Both the position numbers and the translations under genes were made by a program. Positions 31,237-39,994 of a DNA stretch of 40,461 nt are shown piece after piece (positions within the stretch are counted from its first letter, which is position 1; each line of letters opens with the position of its first letter). Source of the DNA: Bacteroidales bacterium (GTDB lineage Bacteria; Bacteroidota; Bacteroidia; Bacteroidales; UBA932); the NCBI GenBank assembly GCA_024691765.1, contig JAILNI010000014.1, forward strand, positions 1 through 40,461. Direction: 5' to 3'. Below the pieces are notes generated by a model, which saw only the letters and a list, made by a program, of their open reading frames with translations, did no database searches and was not told the origin of the DNA.

Positions 31237-33543
31237 CTAATGTTTCCTGTGGTATCTGCGCCCTGTCCCGGTGGGGCTTGCGGAGTTCACCAGATTGCGG
31301 CAGAATTCTTCCGTTAGGGCCTCCGTCTTCGTTCCCTTTGGAATGCGGTAGTTCTCTCCCTTGTACTTGATGTAAGGGCCGTACCTGCCGTTAATAACCT
31401 GGATATCCCCGAAATCGGCTATCGGGGCGCCCGCGGTCGGTTTGGCCTTTTCGGAAGCGATGATGGCGGAGCACTCTTCGACGCTTATCTTGAGAGGATC
31501 CTTGCCCCTCGGGATGGAGTAGTTCTGCCCGTTCCACTTGAGGTAAGGTCCGAAACGGCCTTTGGCGGCTACGATTTCGTGTCCTTCGAAAAGACCCACA
31601 GTCCTCGGAAGCGCGAACAGCTTCATCGCCTCTTCGAGCGTGATGGTTTCGATGAGCTGTCCCTCGGCGAGGTTCGCGAACTGGCGGTTCTCGCCGTCGC
31701 CCTTCTGCACATAGGCTCCGTACTGCCCGTAGCGGGCGGTGATGGGCTCCCCGCTCACCGGGTCGTTGCCCAGCATCCTCTCCACGCGGCTGAAGGTGCC
31801 GTCGTGAAGGTCGGCGTCTACCTCCTTGTGGAAGGGCGTGTAGAAGCCGGCGATTACCTTGTTCCACTGCTTGCAGCCTTCCGCTATCTTGTCGAAATCC
31901 TTCTCCACGTTGGCCGTGAAGTCGTAGCCCAGCACGTCGGGGAAACGCTCCACGAGGTAGTCGGTAACTATCATGCCCACTTCCTGCGGGAGGAGTTTGC
32001 CGCGCTCTTCGCCTATGGTTTCGGTCTTTACCGATTCGGTGATCGCCCCGCCCTTGAGGGTGAGGTTGTGCACCTGCACCTTGCGGCCTTCCTTGTTGCC
32101 GCGGACAAGATATCCGCGCCCAGTCGTAAGGGTGGAGATGGTGGGGGCGTAGGTGCTCGGACGGCCTATTCCGAGCTCTTCGAGCTTCTTTACCAGAGTG
32201 GCCTCCGAATAGCGGTAGGGGGCCTTGGTGAACTTGCATTCGGCTTTGATCTGGGCGGCGGTGGCCTTGCCTCCGACCTCGATTTCCGGAAGTATGGCCA
32301 TGCCTTCCTCTTCGGTGGCGTCGTCCACTCCTTCGGAATATAGCTTGAGGAAGCCGTCGAAGAGTATGCGCGTGCCCTTGACGATGAACTTCTCCTCGCG
32401 GTTGCTTATTCCGACGCTGATTTCGGTGTTCTCGACCCTGGCCTCCGACATCTGCGAAGCGACGGTACGCTTCCAAATCAGCTCGTAGAGCTTCTGCTCC
32501 TGCGAGTTGCCGTTTATGGAAGTGTTCTCGATATAGGTGGGCCTGATGGCTTCGTGGGCCTCCTGGGCGCCCTTGCTGCTGGTCTTGAACTGCCTCGGGT
32601 GCGAGTATTCAGGCCCGAACTGCTCGGATATGAACTTCTTCGCGGTGCCCAGCGCCAGCGCAGACAGGTTGGTGGAGTCGGTACGCATGTAGGTGATGAG
32701 ACCCTTCTCGTACAGGCTCTGGGCTATGCGCATCGTCACGTTCACCGGCATGCGCAGCTTGCGCGACGCTTCCTGCTGGAGAGTGGAGGTGGTGAACGGC
32801 GGGGCGGGCCAGCGCTCGGCCTCCTTCTTGTCCACGCTTTCAACCGTGTAGCCCGAAGCCTTGCTGTCTTCCAGGAAGGCGCGGGCCTCTTCTTCCGAGC
32901 CGAAATGGGTGCTGAGCAGACCGAGGATCCCTCCCTTTCCGGCCATGTGGAAACTGCCCGATATGCGGTAGTAGGCTTCCGGGGTGAAGGCGATGATTTC
33001 CCTTTCCCTGTCCACCACCAGACGGAGGGCGACGCTCTGCACACGTCCGGCAGACAGGCCGCGGCCTATCTTCTTCCAGAGTATGGGCGAGAGTTCGAAT
33101 CCCACGAGGCGGTCGAGAACGCGCCTTGCCTGCTGCGCGTTCACGAGATTCATGTCCAGCTCGCGCGGGTTCTTGACGGCGTTGAGGATGGCGTCCTTGG
33201 TAATCTCGTGGAAGACTATGCGGCGGGTTTTCTCCTTAGGGATGCCGAGGGCGTCCGTAAGGTGCCAGGATATGGCCTCCCCTTCGCGGTCTTCATCGGA
33301 AGCGAGCCATACGACGTCGGCATTCGCGGCCAGTCGGCTGAGTTCGGCCACCACCCTCTTCTTGTCGTCCGGGATTACATACTCCGGAGCGAAACCGTTA
33401 TTCAGGTCGATGCTGAGGGTCTTTTCCTTCAGGTCGCGGATATGTCCGAAACTGGGTTTGACGGTGAATCCGTCGCCCAGGAAACGTTGTATGGTTTTTG
33501 CCTTTGCAGGCGATTCGACAATTACGAGATTGTTACCGTTCAT
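31237..33543 (-). CDS. topA: DNA topoisomerase I
   Basis: Type IA topoisomerase that relaxes negative supercoils. The 768-residue protein has the N-terminal TOPRIM domain (VIVESPAKAKTI at 7-18, ASDEDREGEAISWHL near 83), the core with GRVQSVALR, and the active-site tyrosine in LITYMRTDST near 290. The C-terminus carries no Cys4 zinc fingers; instead it has three repeats of the type GRYGxY(I/V)K(W)(K/N)G(E/Q)NYxIP, common in Bacteroidetes TopA. It is divergent from the PBP1A gene and has a promoter only four bases upstream of the ATG. Confidence 0.96.
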   Translation of the reverse strand: MNGNNLVIVESPAKAKTIQRFLGDGFTVKPSFGHIRDLKEKTLSIDLNNGFAPEYVIPDDKKRVVAELSRLAANADVVWLASDEDREGEAISWHLTDALGIPKEKTRRIVFHEITKDAILNAVKNPRELDMNLVNAQQARRVLDRLVGFELSPILWKKIGRGLSAGRVQSVALRLVVDREREIIAFTPEAYYRISGSFHMAGKGGILGLLSTHFGSEEEARAFLEDSKASGYTVESVDKKEAERWPAPPFTTSTLQQEASRKLRMPVNVTMRIAQSLYEKGLITYMRTDSTNLSALALGTAKKFISEQFGPEYSHPRQFKTSSKGAQEAHEAIRPTYIENTSINGNSQEQKLYELIWKRTVASQMSEARVENTEISVGISNREEKFIVKGTRILFDGFLKLYSEGVDDATEEEGMAILPEIEVGGKATAAQIKAECKFTKAPYRYSEATLVKKLEELGIGRPSTYAPTISTLTTGRGYLVRGNKEGRKVQVHNLTLKGGAITESVKTETIGEERGKLLPQEVGMIVTDYLVERFPDVLGYDFTANVEKDFDKIAEGCKQWNKVIAGFYTPFHKEVDADLHDGTFSRVERMLGNDPVSGEPITARYGQYGAYVQKGDGENRQFANLAEGQLIETITLEEAMKLFALPRTVGLFEGHEIVAAKGRFGPYLKWNGQNYSIPRGKDPLKISVEECSAIIASEKAKPTAGAPIADFGDIQVINGRYGPYIKYKGENYRIPKGTKTEALTEEFCRNLVNSASPTGTGRRYHRKH

Positions 33544-33547
33544 ACTG

Positions 33548-33555
33548 CAAAGATA
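33548..33555 (-). promoter_or_regulatory. Bacteroidetes -7 element for topA
   Basis: TATCTTTG on the minus strand ends four bases before the topA ATG, which predicts a leaderless mRNA. Confidence 0.65.
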
Positions 33556-33568
33556 GAGAAAAAATCAC

Positions 33569-33576
33569 TATTTTTG
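33569..33576 (+). promoter_or_regulatory. Bacteroidetes -7 element for the class A PBP operon
   Basis: TATTTTTG, 20 bases before the ATG at 33597, only 13 bp from the topA element on the other strand. Confidence 0.6.
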
Positions 33577-33596
33577 CGTGTCAGACCCCGTTTTGA

Positions 33597-35972
33597 ATGA
33601 AAGACTCAGCCAAAAAGACTATAGCCAAATGGTTTTGGATAGTGATCACCGCGCCTTTCGCATTGGTGCTCATTCTGTTGCTGCTGGTTTGGCTTTTCGC
33701 GAAGATTCCGTCCTTCGAGGAGCTCGAACATCCGGAAAGCAAGCTGGCTACACAGGTGCTCTCCGACAACGGCAGCATCCTCACCACCTTCCATATTGAG
33801 AACCGCACCTTCGTAAGCTACGAAGAGCTCTCTCCGTATCTGGTACATGCGGCCATAGCGACCGAGGACGCCCGCTTCTACAAGCATTCCGGCATTGACA
33901 CCAAGGGCCTCATGAGGGTGTTCTTCAAGACCCTGCTCATGCGCGACTCTTCCCAGGGAGGCGGCTCCACCATCACCCAGCAACTCGCGAAAAGCCTTTA
34001 TCCCCGCCGCGAAGTCCGCAGCCGCATTCCAGGCTGGAGCGCCGTGGTTATGGTCTGGACCAAGTTCAAGGAGTGGATTACGGCAGTCAGGCTGGAGCGC
34101 AACTATACCAAGGAGGAGATTGTGGACATGTACCTCAATTCCGTCTTCTTCGGCAGCAGCGCCTACGGCATACGGGCGGCAAGTGAAACCTTCTTCGACA
34201 AGCTCCCCTCCGAGGTGACGGTGGAAGAGGCTGCGACGCTCATCGGAATGGTGAACAAGCCCACGCGCTACAATCCCGCCATCAATCCGGAAAAGGCCCT
34301 TGTGCGCCGCAACTTCGTGCTCGGCCGCATGGCCCGCAACTCCTACAAGAAGAAGGGGCTCTACCTGCCCAAGGAGAAGCTGGATTCGCTTCAGGCCCTG
34401 CCCATAGTGCTGAACTTCCAGGTGCGCGACCACAATGCCGGCCTGGCCCCGTACTTCCGCGACCTGCTTCGCCGCGAGCTGAACGCCAAGAAGCCGCAGA
34501 GGTCGGGCTATCAGTACGAAGAGGACTACGTTTACGATTCGCAGCGCTGGGAGCAGGATGAGTTCTACGGCTGGCTCAACAAGAACAAAAAGGCCAACGG
34601 AGAGGCATACGACCTCGACCGCGACGGGCTCCGCATCTACACCACCATCAACGAGAAGATGCAGCGCTACGCCGAGGAGGCCGTCGCCGAGTGGCTGGGC
34701 GGCAACCTGCAGAAGGCTTTCGACAGGGAGCTTCGCTGGAAGAACCATCCCCCCTTCGCGAACGACACCGAGGCCTCCGTGCGCGAGCGCCTGATGAGCA
34801 ATGCCCGCCGCTGGAGCGACCGTTACCGCAGCCAACGCAAGGCCGGAAAGCCCGAGGAGGAGATACTGGTGCAGTTCAGGGAGAAGGTTCCCATGCGCGT
34901 GTTCGCGTACAATAAGAAAGGATATGTCGATACGGTGATGACACCGGACGACAGCATTCGTTACTACAAGGGAATCCTGCGTTGCGGCTTCGTGGCCATG
35001 GAGCCCGGAACGGGCCATGTGAAGGCCTATGTGGGCGGCCCCAACTATCGCTGGTTCAAGTACGACAACGTCTCTCAGGGCAAGCGTCAGGTGGGTTCTA
35101 CCATCAAACCCTTCCTCTACACCCTTGCCATGCAGGAAGGCATGAGCCCCTGCGACCGCACCGTCTGCGTGCCCCAGAGCTTCCTTGCCACCGACGGCAC
35201 CGAATGGACTCCGCGTTCGACCGACAAGGACGAGTGGATAGGCAAGTCGGTAACCCTCAAATGGGGATTGACCCACTCTTCCAATAATATCTCCGCCTAC
35301 CTGATGAAGCAGTTCGGCCCCCACGCCATGGTGGAGATGATGCACAAGATGGGCGTTCATTCCCATCTCGACGAAGTGTATTCCCTCTGCGTCGGCCCGG
35401 CCGACCTGAACCCCTACGAGATGGTGGCGGCATACAACACCTTCCCGTCTAAGGGCGTGTACATCAGCCCGATGTACGTGACCCGCATCGAGGACCGCGA
35501 CGGCAACGTGCTGGCCGAGTTCACAAACCGCAAGCGCGAGGCCATAGGCGAGCGCACGGCCTTCCTTATGGCCAACCTAATGGAGGGCGTGGTGAATCAC
35601 GGCACCGCATACCGCCTGCGCGGGACCTACAGGCTCGAAGGTGACATTGCTGGCAAGACGGGTACCACCAACGACAACTCCGACGGCTGGTTCATAGGCT
35701 ACACCCCCTCCATCACGGCGGGAGTATGGGTAGGCGGAGAGGACCGTCAGGTGCACTTCAACTCGATCGCCCTCGGAGGCGGCGCCAACATGGCCCTGCC
35801 CATCTGGGGAATCTGGATGAAGAAGTGCGTGGCCGACGGCACCTTCGGTTTCGGTGCGGGAGAGTCCTTCGTCGCTCCGGCCGGAGTGTCTCTCGACCTC
35901 AGCTGCACGGGCGACGAGATTGCGGATGCGGTCGATATAGCCGAGACGCCGGAAGATTATTTCTTTGAATAA
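33597..35972 (+). CDS. mrcA: Class A penicillin-binding protein 1A (bifunctional)
   Basis: Membrane-anchored peptidoglycan glycosyltransferase and transpeptidase, 791 residues. One N-terminal helix (about 15-36), then the GT51 domain with catalytic Glu in ATEDARFYKHSG (near 86) and QGGGSTITQQLAKSLYPRRE (near 120), then the transpeptidase domain with SxxK in GSTIKPF (near 500), SSNN (near 560) and KTGTT (near 686). It is first in a unit with ddl and prmC, so lipid II use and D-Ala-D-Ala supply are encoded together. No Shine-Dalgarno site. Confidence 0.95.
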   Translation: MKDSAKKTIAKWFWIVITAPFALVLILLLLVWLFAKIPSFEELEHPESKLATQVLSDNGSILTTFHIENRTFVSYEELSPYLVHAAIATEDARFYKHSGIDTKGLMRVFFKTLLMRDSSQGGGSTITQQLAKSLYPRREVRSRIPGWSAVVMVWTKFKEWITAVRLERNYTKEEIVDMYLNSVFFGSSAYGIRAASETFFDKLPSEVTVEEAATLIGMVNKPTRYNPAINPEKALVRRNFVLGRMARNSYKKKGLYLPKEKLDSLQALPIVLNFQVRDHNAGLAPYFRDLLRRELNAKKPQRSGYQYEEDYVYDSQRWEQDEFYGWLNKNKKANGEAYDLDRDGLRIYTTINEKMQRYAEEAVAEWLGGNLQKAFDRELRWKNHPPFANDTEASVRERLMSNARRWSDRYRSQRKAGKPEEEILVQFREKVPMRVFAYNKKGYVDTVMTPDDSIRYYKGILRCGFVAMEPGTGHVKAYVGGPNYRWFKYDNVSQGKRQVGSTIKPFLYTLAMQEGMSPCDRTVCVPQSFLATDGTEWTPRSTDKDEWIGKSVTLKWGLTHSSNNISAYLMKQFGPHAMVEMMHKMGVHSHLDEVYSLCVGPADLNPYEMVAAYNTFPSKGVYISPMYVTRIEDRDGNVLAEFTNRKREAIGERTAFLMANLMEGVVNHGTAYRLRGTYRLEGDIAGKTGTTNDNSDGWFIGYTPSITAGVWVGGEDRQVHFNSIALGGGANMALPIWGIWMKKCVADGTFGFGAGESFVAPAGVSLDLSCTGDEIADAVDIAETPEDYFFE

Positions 35973-35984
35973 CCGACACTTACG

Positions 35985-36995
35985 ATGTATAAGACAATTG
36001 CAGTGATGTATGGAAGCGACTCCTCCGAATGGGAGGTCGCATGCCGCAGCGGGGAGTTTGTAGCCTCCCGCATCGACGGAGACAAGTACGACGTGTACGA
36101 GATTTTCGCCCGTTTCGGCCGCTGGCAGGTCGTCGCCTGCAAGAAGAAAGACGCCATGAAGGTGTTCTTTCCCGAGGGCTCACGTCCGGAAATCGACAAG
36201 ACCGACTTCAGTGTTTCCATACTCGGCGAGAAGATAAACTTCGACTACGTTTATATCGTGCAGCACGGCGCCCCGGGAGAGAGCGGCCAGCTCCAGGGCT
36301 ACTTCGAGATGCTCGGCATCCCGTTCAGCACCTGCTCATCCTCAGTTTCGGCGATAGCCTTCGACAAATACGCCTGCAAGAGCTATATACGCGACCTCGG
36401 CATAGTCAAATGTGCCCCCGACGCCTTTGTGCACAAGGGTGCGGACATCCAGGCTTTCGCCTCAGAGGTGGCTTCCAAACTTAAGTTCCCGGTCTTCGTG
36501 AAGCCGACCATAGGCGGGTCCAGTTTTGGCGTCACCATGGTTAAAGACGCTTCCGGCGTAGCTACGGCTGTGGGTTATGCCTTCGGAGAAGGACCGACCG
36601 TGCTGGTGGAGCAGGGCATTACCGGGCGCGAATTCACCTGCGCCGCATACAGGGTTTCGGGGAAGGTGCGCACTCTCCCGATAATTGAGATAATCTCGGA
36701 AAACGAGTATTTCGACTATGACGCCAAGTACAACGGCCACAGCAGGGAGGTATGCCCCGCCGAGGCTTCGGACGAGATAGTCGCGCTCATCCAGGGAACC
36801 ACTTCGCGCATCTACGAGAGCCTTGGATGCTCCGGCGTGGTCCGTATGGATTACATCCTGGCGGACGATGGCCTGTACTTCCTCGAAGTGAACACCATCC
36901 CCGGCATGACCAGCGCCTCGCTGGTACCCAAGATGGTGCGCGCCGCCGGGCTCGACATGACAGCCTTCCTCTCCGACATCATCGAGAACGGTTAG
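35985..36995 (+). CDS. ddl: D-alanine--D-alanine ligase
   Basis: ATP-grasp ligase that joins two D-alanines for the peptidoglycan stem peptide. The 336-residue protein has N-terminal IAVMYGSDSSEWEVA, the phosphate loop PTIGGSSFGVTMV near 170, VEQGITGREFTCA, FDYDAKYNG, and the C-terminal EVNTIPGMTSASLVPKM with Mg-binding Glu and Asn. It lies 12 bp after the PBP1A stop and one base before the prmC GTG. Confidence 0.95.
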   Translation: MYKTIAVMYGSDSSEWEVACRSGEFVASRIDGDKYDVYEIFARFGRWQVVACKKKDAMKVFFPEGSRPEIDKTDFSVSILGEKINFDYVYIVQHGAPGESGQLQGYFEMLGIPFSTCSSSVSAIAFDKYACKSYIRDLGIVKCAPDAFVHKGADIQAFASEVASKLKFPVFVKPTIGGSSFGVTMVKDASGVATAVGYAFGEGPTVLVEQGITGREFTCAAYRVSGKVRTLPIIEIISENEYFDYDAKYNGHSREVCPAEASDEIVALIQGTTSRIYESLGCSGVVRMDYILADDGLYFLEVNTIPGMTSASLVPKMVRAAGLDMTAFLSDIIENG

Positions 36996-36996
36996 G

Positions 36997-37968
36997 GTGC
37001 TGCTCTCCGACTTTATCCGGACTTCCGTCAAGACCCTCTCCTCGCTTTATGAGGCGGAGGAGGCGAGGAGCATGGTGATGTACTACTGCTCAGAGGTCCT
37101 GGGTTTTCCTGTTTATCAGCATATTACGGAGCCGAAAACGGAGATTCCGGAAGAGTTGGCCGGTCGCGTTCAGGCAGACATGGAGCGCCTTGCGGCCAGC
37201 GAGCCGCTGCAGTATGTGCTCGGCTATACCGAGTTCTGCGGCCGCAATTTCGCCGTGGATGCCAGGGCCCTGATTCCGCGTGCTGAGACTGAGATGCTGT
37301 GCATCAAGGCCGGGGAGATGGTTGCCGGAACTTCGGAACCGGAGGACGCCTCCGCCCCGTTGCGGATACTGGACCTCTGTACCGGTTCCGGGTGTATCGC
37401 ATGGACTCTGGCCCTCGACCTCCCCGGAGCCGAGGTGATTGCCACAGACCTTTCGTCCGAGGCCCTGGATCTCGCGCGCAGCCAGTTCGGAAAACGGGGA
37501 GCTGTGCCCGGCTGGACCGGACGCCTGCCGAAGCATGTGGCAGCGCCGCATTTCGTTCAAGCCGACGTGCTGGACGTCGAAGTTACGCTGGCCGCCGCAA
37601 CCGGGCGTTTTAAGCAGACTGATTCCCATTTCGCCGGATTCGACCTTCTGACTGCAAATCCTCCGTATGTCATGCCGCGCGAAAAGGAGGAAATGCGCCC
37701 CAATGTCCTGGACTGGGAGCCTCACATGGCAATCTTCGCTCCCGACCTCGACCCTCTCGCGTTCCATAAGGCAATCGCCCTGATTGCGCGTCGGGCACTC
37801 GTTCCGGGAGGCCACGGTATTGTGGAAATCAATTCGGAACTCCCGGAAGAAACCGCAGAGGTGTTCAGGAAGGCGGGCCTTTCCGAAGTGCAGATCGTGC
37901 CGGATTTCTTCGACCGCCCGCGTTTTGTGGCTTTTTCTCTTGCCGCGAGTTCCCGCGCAGGGGAGTAA
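36997..37968 (+). CDS. prmC: Peptide chain release factor N5-glutamine methyltransferase
   Basis: Methylates the GGQ glutamine of release factors RF1/RF2 with S-adenosylmethionine. The 323-residue protein has the N-terminal helical domain with PLQYVLGYTEF near 66-76, the SAM-binding ILDLCTGSGCIAW near 125 and catalytic NPPY near 222. Two stretches between the SAM motif and NPPY (about residues 165-215) are longer than usual. The start is a GTG one base after the ddl stop; no ribosome site is seen. Confidence 0.92.
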   Translation: MLLSDFIRTSVKTLSSLYEAEEARSMVMYYCSEVLGFPVYQHITEPKTEIPEELAGRVQADMERLAASEPLQYVLGYTEFCGRNFAVDARALIPRAETEMLCIKAGEMVAGTSEPEDASAPLRILDLCTGSGCIAWTLALDLPGAEVIATDLSSEALDLARSQFGKRGAVPGWTGRLPKHVAAPHFVQADVLDVEVTLAAATGRFKQTDSHFAGFDLLTANPPYVMPREKEEMRPNVLDWEPHMAIFAPDLDPLAFHKAIALIARRALVPGGHGIVEINSELPEETAEVFRKAGLSEVQIVPDFFDRPRFVAFSLAASSRAGE

Positions 37969-38121
37969 AACTTCAATTTTTCTGCAAATAACCGTTGTTT
38001 ATTTTCTAAAACGGCGGCATACAGCAACCTCCAGAAGTGTTGAGGATTGTTAAACGTTTACATTTTATGTACACGCTTTTTCCCTTTTCAACTTTGCAGC
38101 AAAGATTAAAACGACTGCAAT

Positions 38122-39312
38122 ATGAAAAACGGAAAAACCTTGTTGCTTTGCGCCATCGCCGCGCTGTTTTGCTTCTCCTGTGAAAGAAAGCCCCTTCTCG
38201 ACCCTGACTCCCCGGTCCAGGCGGACGACGGACTCTTTTCCATGCGCGGAGTCGCGCGCATGCTCGCATCGCTTCCAATAGAAGCAGACCAGATCAATGA
38301 AGTCTGGGATGCCGTGAACGCTTCTTCCGGCAACGGTTACGACGAAGAATACATGATGTGCGACCTGCTTTCCTGCCCAGGCGCGGGAGTGGGCGATTCC
38401 CCGCAGGCGCGAGCTGCCTCCAAAGCCTCGTATTCCCGCCCTCTGCGCGACCTGATTACGGACTACCTGTCGGATGTTGCTGCGAAAAGCGGCACCAGGG
38501 CAGGAGCGGCCGATGTGGAGGCCTGGCTTGAGGAACTGTCCTCTTCAGGGCTGCAGATTTACTGGCCCTACTCAGAGGAATGGGACGGAAACCAGACTCC
38601 CCTTATCACTTTCGACCCCGGTTACGGAAGTACCAGCAATTACGCTTATGAAATAGCATGGAATGGCGGCGGCTACTCGGTTCTCGATTCCGTATACGTA
38701 GACGAGAATGTGGCCGCCGGGCGTCCGGTGTGGGTGATCAACCGTAATGATGACAGCGGTTTCACCCCACTGGACCTTTATACCAGGGCCGGCTCGCGCA
38801 TGTCGAGTTCCGACAGTTTTGACATGGGAGATGAAGACTCGCACAACAATCTGTTCATCAAGGATTTCACCATGCTCCGTAACTACGATTCGTGGTTTGC
38901 GGGAGCGTCTGAATTCTTCGTCCAGTGCGGCTCAGTCTATGCCGACTATGCCGATACCGAAGTCAAGCCGGGGCACTTCAGCCCGGAGATAACCCAACTA
39001 ATGATAGTGGTGCGCCGCAGCCAGATGGGGATGCGTGTTCCCTTCGAGGCCCTGCTGCTCTCCGGTTTCCCCGACGAACTCGACCAGGTGGCCCTGCTCG
39101 TTACCGAAAGCGACGGTGGTACCCGCACCAGCTGGAAATGCGCCGCCAAGGTCATGATCAAATCCAAAAGCTATGGAATCGACCTCGACATCCCTTTCCA
39201 GATCAACGACGACATAGTCTGGCGCGGCCCCGTTTCCATTGATTACCTCCGCAAACTCGGCTCCGACGAAGGTCGCTTCGGCGATGTGCGCATCTCCTTT
39301 GAGGTGAAATAA
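38122..39312 (+). CDS. Uncharacterised Bacteroidales lipoprotein
   Basis: I do not recognise a family. The 396-residue protein starts with a lipoprotein signal peptide (MKNGKTLLLCAIAALF) and lipobox CFSC with acceptor Cys near 20, so it is exported and lipidated. The mature part is acidic and soluble: an early segment rich in Asp and Ala, then a probable beta-rich domain with many Tyr, Trp, Gly and Asp (e.g. IYWPYSEEWDGNQTPLITFDPGY), VINRNDDSGFTPLDLY, and a C-terminal beta-strand pattern. No Ser/Lys catalytic motif or metal site stands out. It stands alone, with 150 bp before it and its own possible weak promoter (CAACTTTG near 38087). Confidence 0.8.
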   Translation: MKNGKTLLLCAIAALFCFSCERKPLLDPDSPVQADDGLFSMRGVARMLASLPIEADQINEVWDAVNASSGNGYDEEYMMCDLLSCPGAGVGDSPQARAASKASYSRPLRDLITDYLSDVAAKSGTRAGAADVEAWLEELSSSGLQIYWPYSEEWDGNQTPLITFDPGYGSTSNYAYEIAWNGGGYSVLDSVYVDENVAAGRPVWVINRNDDSGFTPLDLYTRAGSRMSSSDSFDMGDEDSHNNLFIKDFTMLRNYDSWFAGASEFFVQCGSVYADYADTEVKPGHFSPEITQLMIVVRRSQMGMRVPFEALLLSGFPDELDQVALLVTESDGGTRTSWKCAAKVMIKSKSYGIDLDIPFQINDDIVWRGPVSIDYLRKLGSDEGRFGDVRISFEVK

Positions 39313-39322
39313 ACACTCTTTA

Positions 39323-39354
39323 TTTGCGAAAATGTAAGAAAATTCCTACATTTG
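39323..39354 (+). promoter_or_regulatory. Complete Bacteroidetes promoter for hicAB
   Basis: TTTG (39323-39326), exactly 20 bp, TACATTTG (39347-39354). The -7 element ends one base before the hicA ATG at 39356, so the transcript would start at or inside the codon. Confidence 0.75.
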
Positions 39355-39355
39355 C

Positions 39356-39550
39356 ATGAAGTACAGTGAATTGGAGCGAAAGCTCAAGAGATATAAATGC
39401 TACGATACCGGAAGGACCCAGAATGGCCATCCACTGTGGCATAGCCCACTTACGGGCAATGAATTCCAGATGAGTCATCATCGAGATCTGGAGGTAGCGT
39501 CAGGAACTTTAAGAAAAATCAAAAGAGAATCAGGTATAATATGGATATGA
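39356..39550 (+). CDS. hicA: HicA-family mRNA interferase toxin
   Basis: Small translation-independent mRNA-cleaving toxin, 64 residues with the dsRBD-like HicA fold: an N-terminal helix (SELERKLKRYKCYD), the catalytic histidine in NGHPLWHS near 24-28, then HHRD and the typical C-terminal GTLRKIKRESGI. It overlaps hicB by 10 bp and shares its promoter. DNA here is clearly more A+T-rich than the neighbouring chromosome, suggesting transfer. The ATG falls right after the promoter; if the mRNA starts later, the TTG at codon 6 could serve. Confidence 0.85.
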   Translation: MKYSELERKLKRYKCYDTGRTQNGHPLWHSPLTGNEFQMSHHRDLEVASGTLRKIKRESGIIWI

Positions 39551-39948
39551 AAAAAGTAAAAGTTTACATTGAAAAATCAGAATACGGATTCTCTGCCTAT
39601 ATGGACGATACGCCACTGTCATATAGTTGTCTAGGAGAGGGAAAAACAGTAGAAGAAACTATCGAGGACTTTCATGAAGCCTATGCAGAAATGAGGGCCT
39701 ATTACGAAGAAATAGGGAAGTACTTCGAAGAGGTTGATTATGAGTTTTTTTACGATGTTGCCAGTTTCCTTCAGGAATACTGTGAAGCGTTCTCTCTTGC
39801 CGGTCTTGAACGTATTACAGGGGTAAGCCAGGCACAGCTTGGTCACTTTCTTCATGGGCGAAGAAAGCCCTCTCGCAAAACCATAGAAAGGATCCAGAAA
39901 GGCGTAGACGAGTTCTCCCGCAAACTCACCGCTCTCCGATTTGCGTAA
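39541..39948 (+). CDS. hicB: HicB-family antitoxin with C-terminal HTH
   Basis: Antitoxin of 135 residues. The N-terminal HicB domain (about 1-60; VYIEKSEYGFSAYMDD, then GEGKTVEETIEDFHEAYAE) binds and blocks HicA; the C-terminal XRE-like helix-turn-helix (about 90-125; SLAGLERITGVSQAQLGHFL, then KPSRKTIERIQKG) should bind the promoter for autoregulation. The ATG at 39541 overlaps the hicA end; the ATG two codons later is an alternative. Confidence 0.85.
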   Translation: MDMKKVKVYIEKSEYGFSAYMDDTPLSYSCLGEGKTVEETIEDFHEAYAEMRAYYEEIGKYFEEVDYEFFYDVASFLQEYCEAFSLAGLERITGVSQAQLGHFLHGRRKPSRKTIERIQKGVDEFSRKLTALRFA

Positions 39949-39949
39949 G

Positions 39950-39982
39950 GGAGATTTGCCAGCCTTCGGCTGCCACATCTCC
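39950..39982 (+). terminator. Hairpin after hicB
   Basis: GGAGAT (39950-39955) and ATCTCC (39977-39982) enclose an inner CAGCC/GGCTG stem with a three-base TTC loop. No T-run, so it is 3'-end structure rather than a classical terminator. Confidence 0.5.
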
Positions 39983-39994
39983 GGGTCTCCACCA

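Noticed and set aside
33606..35366. 586-residue minus-strand open frame over the class A PBP gene
   Set aside because: A shadow of the PBP1A coding strand, with no recognisable domain or start signals.
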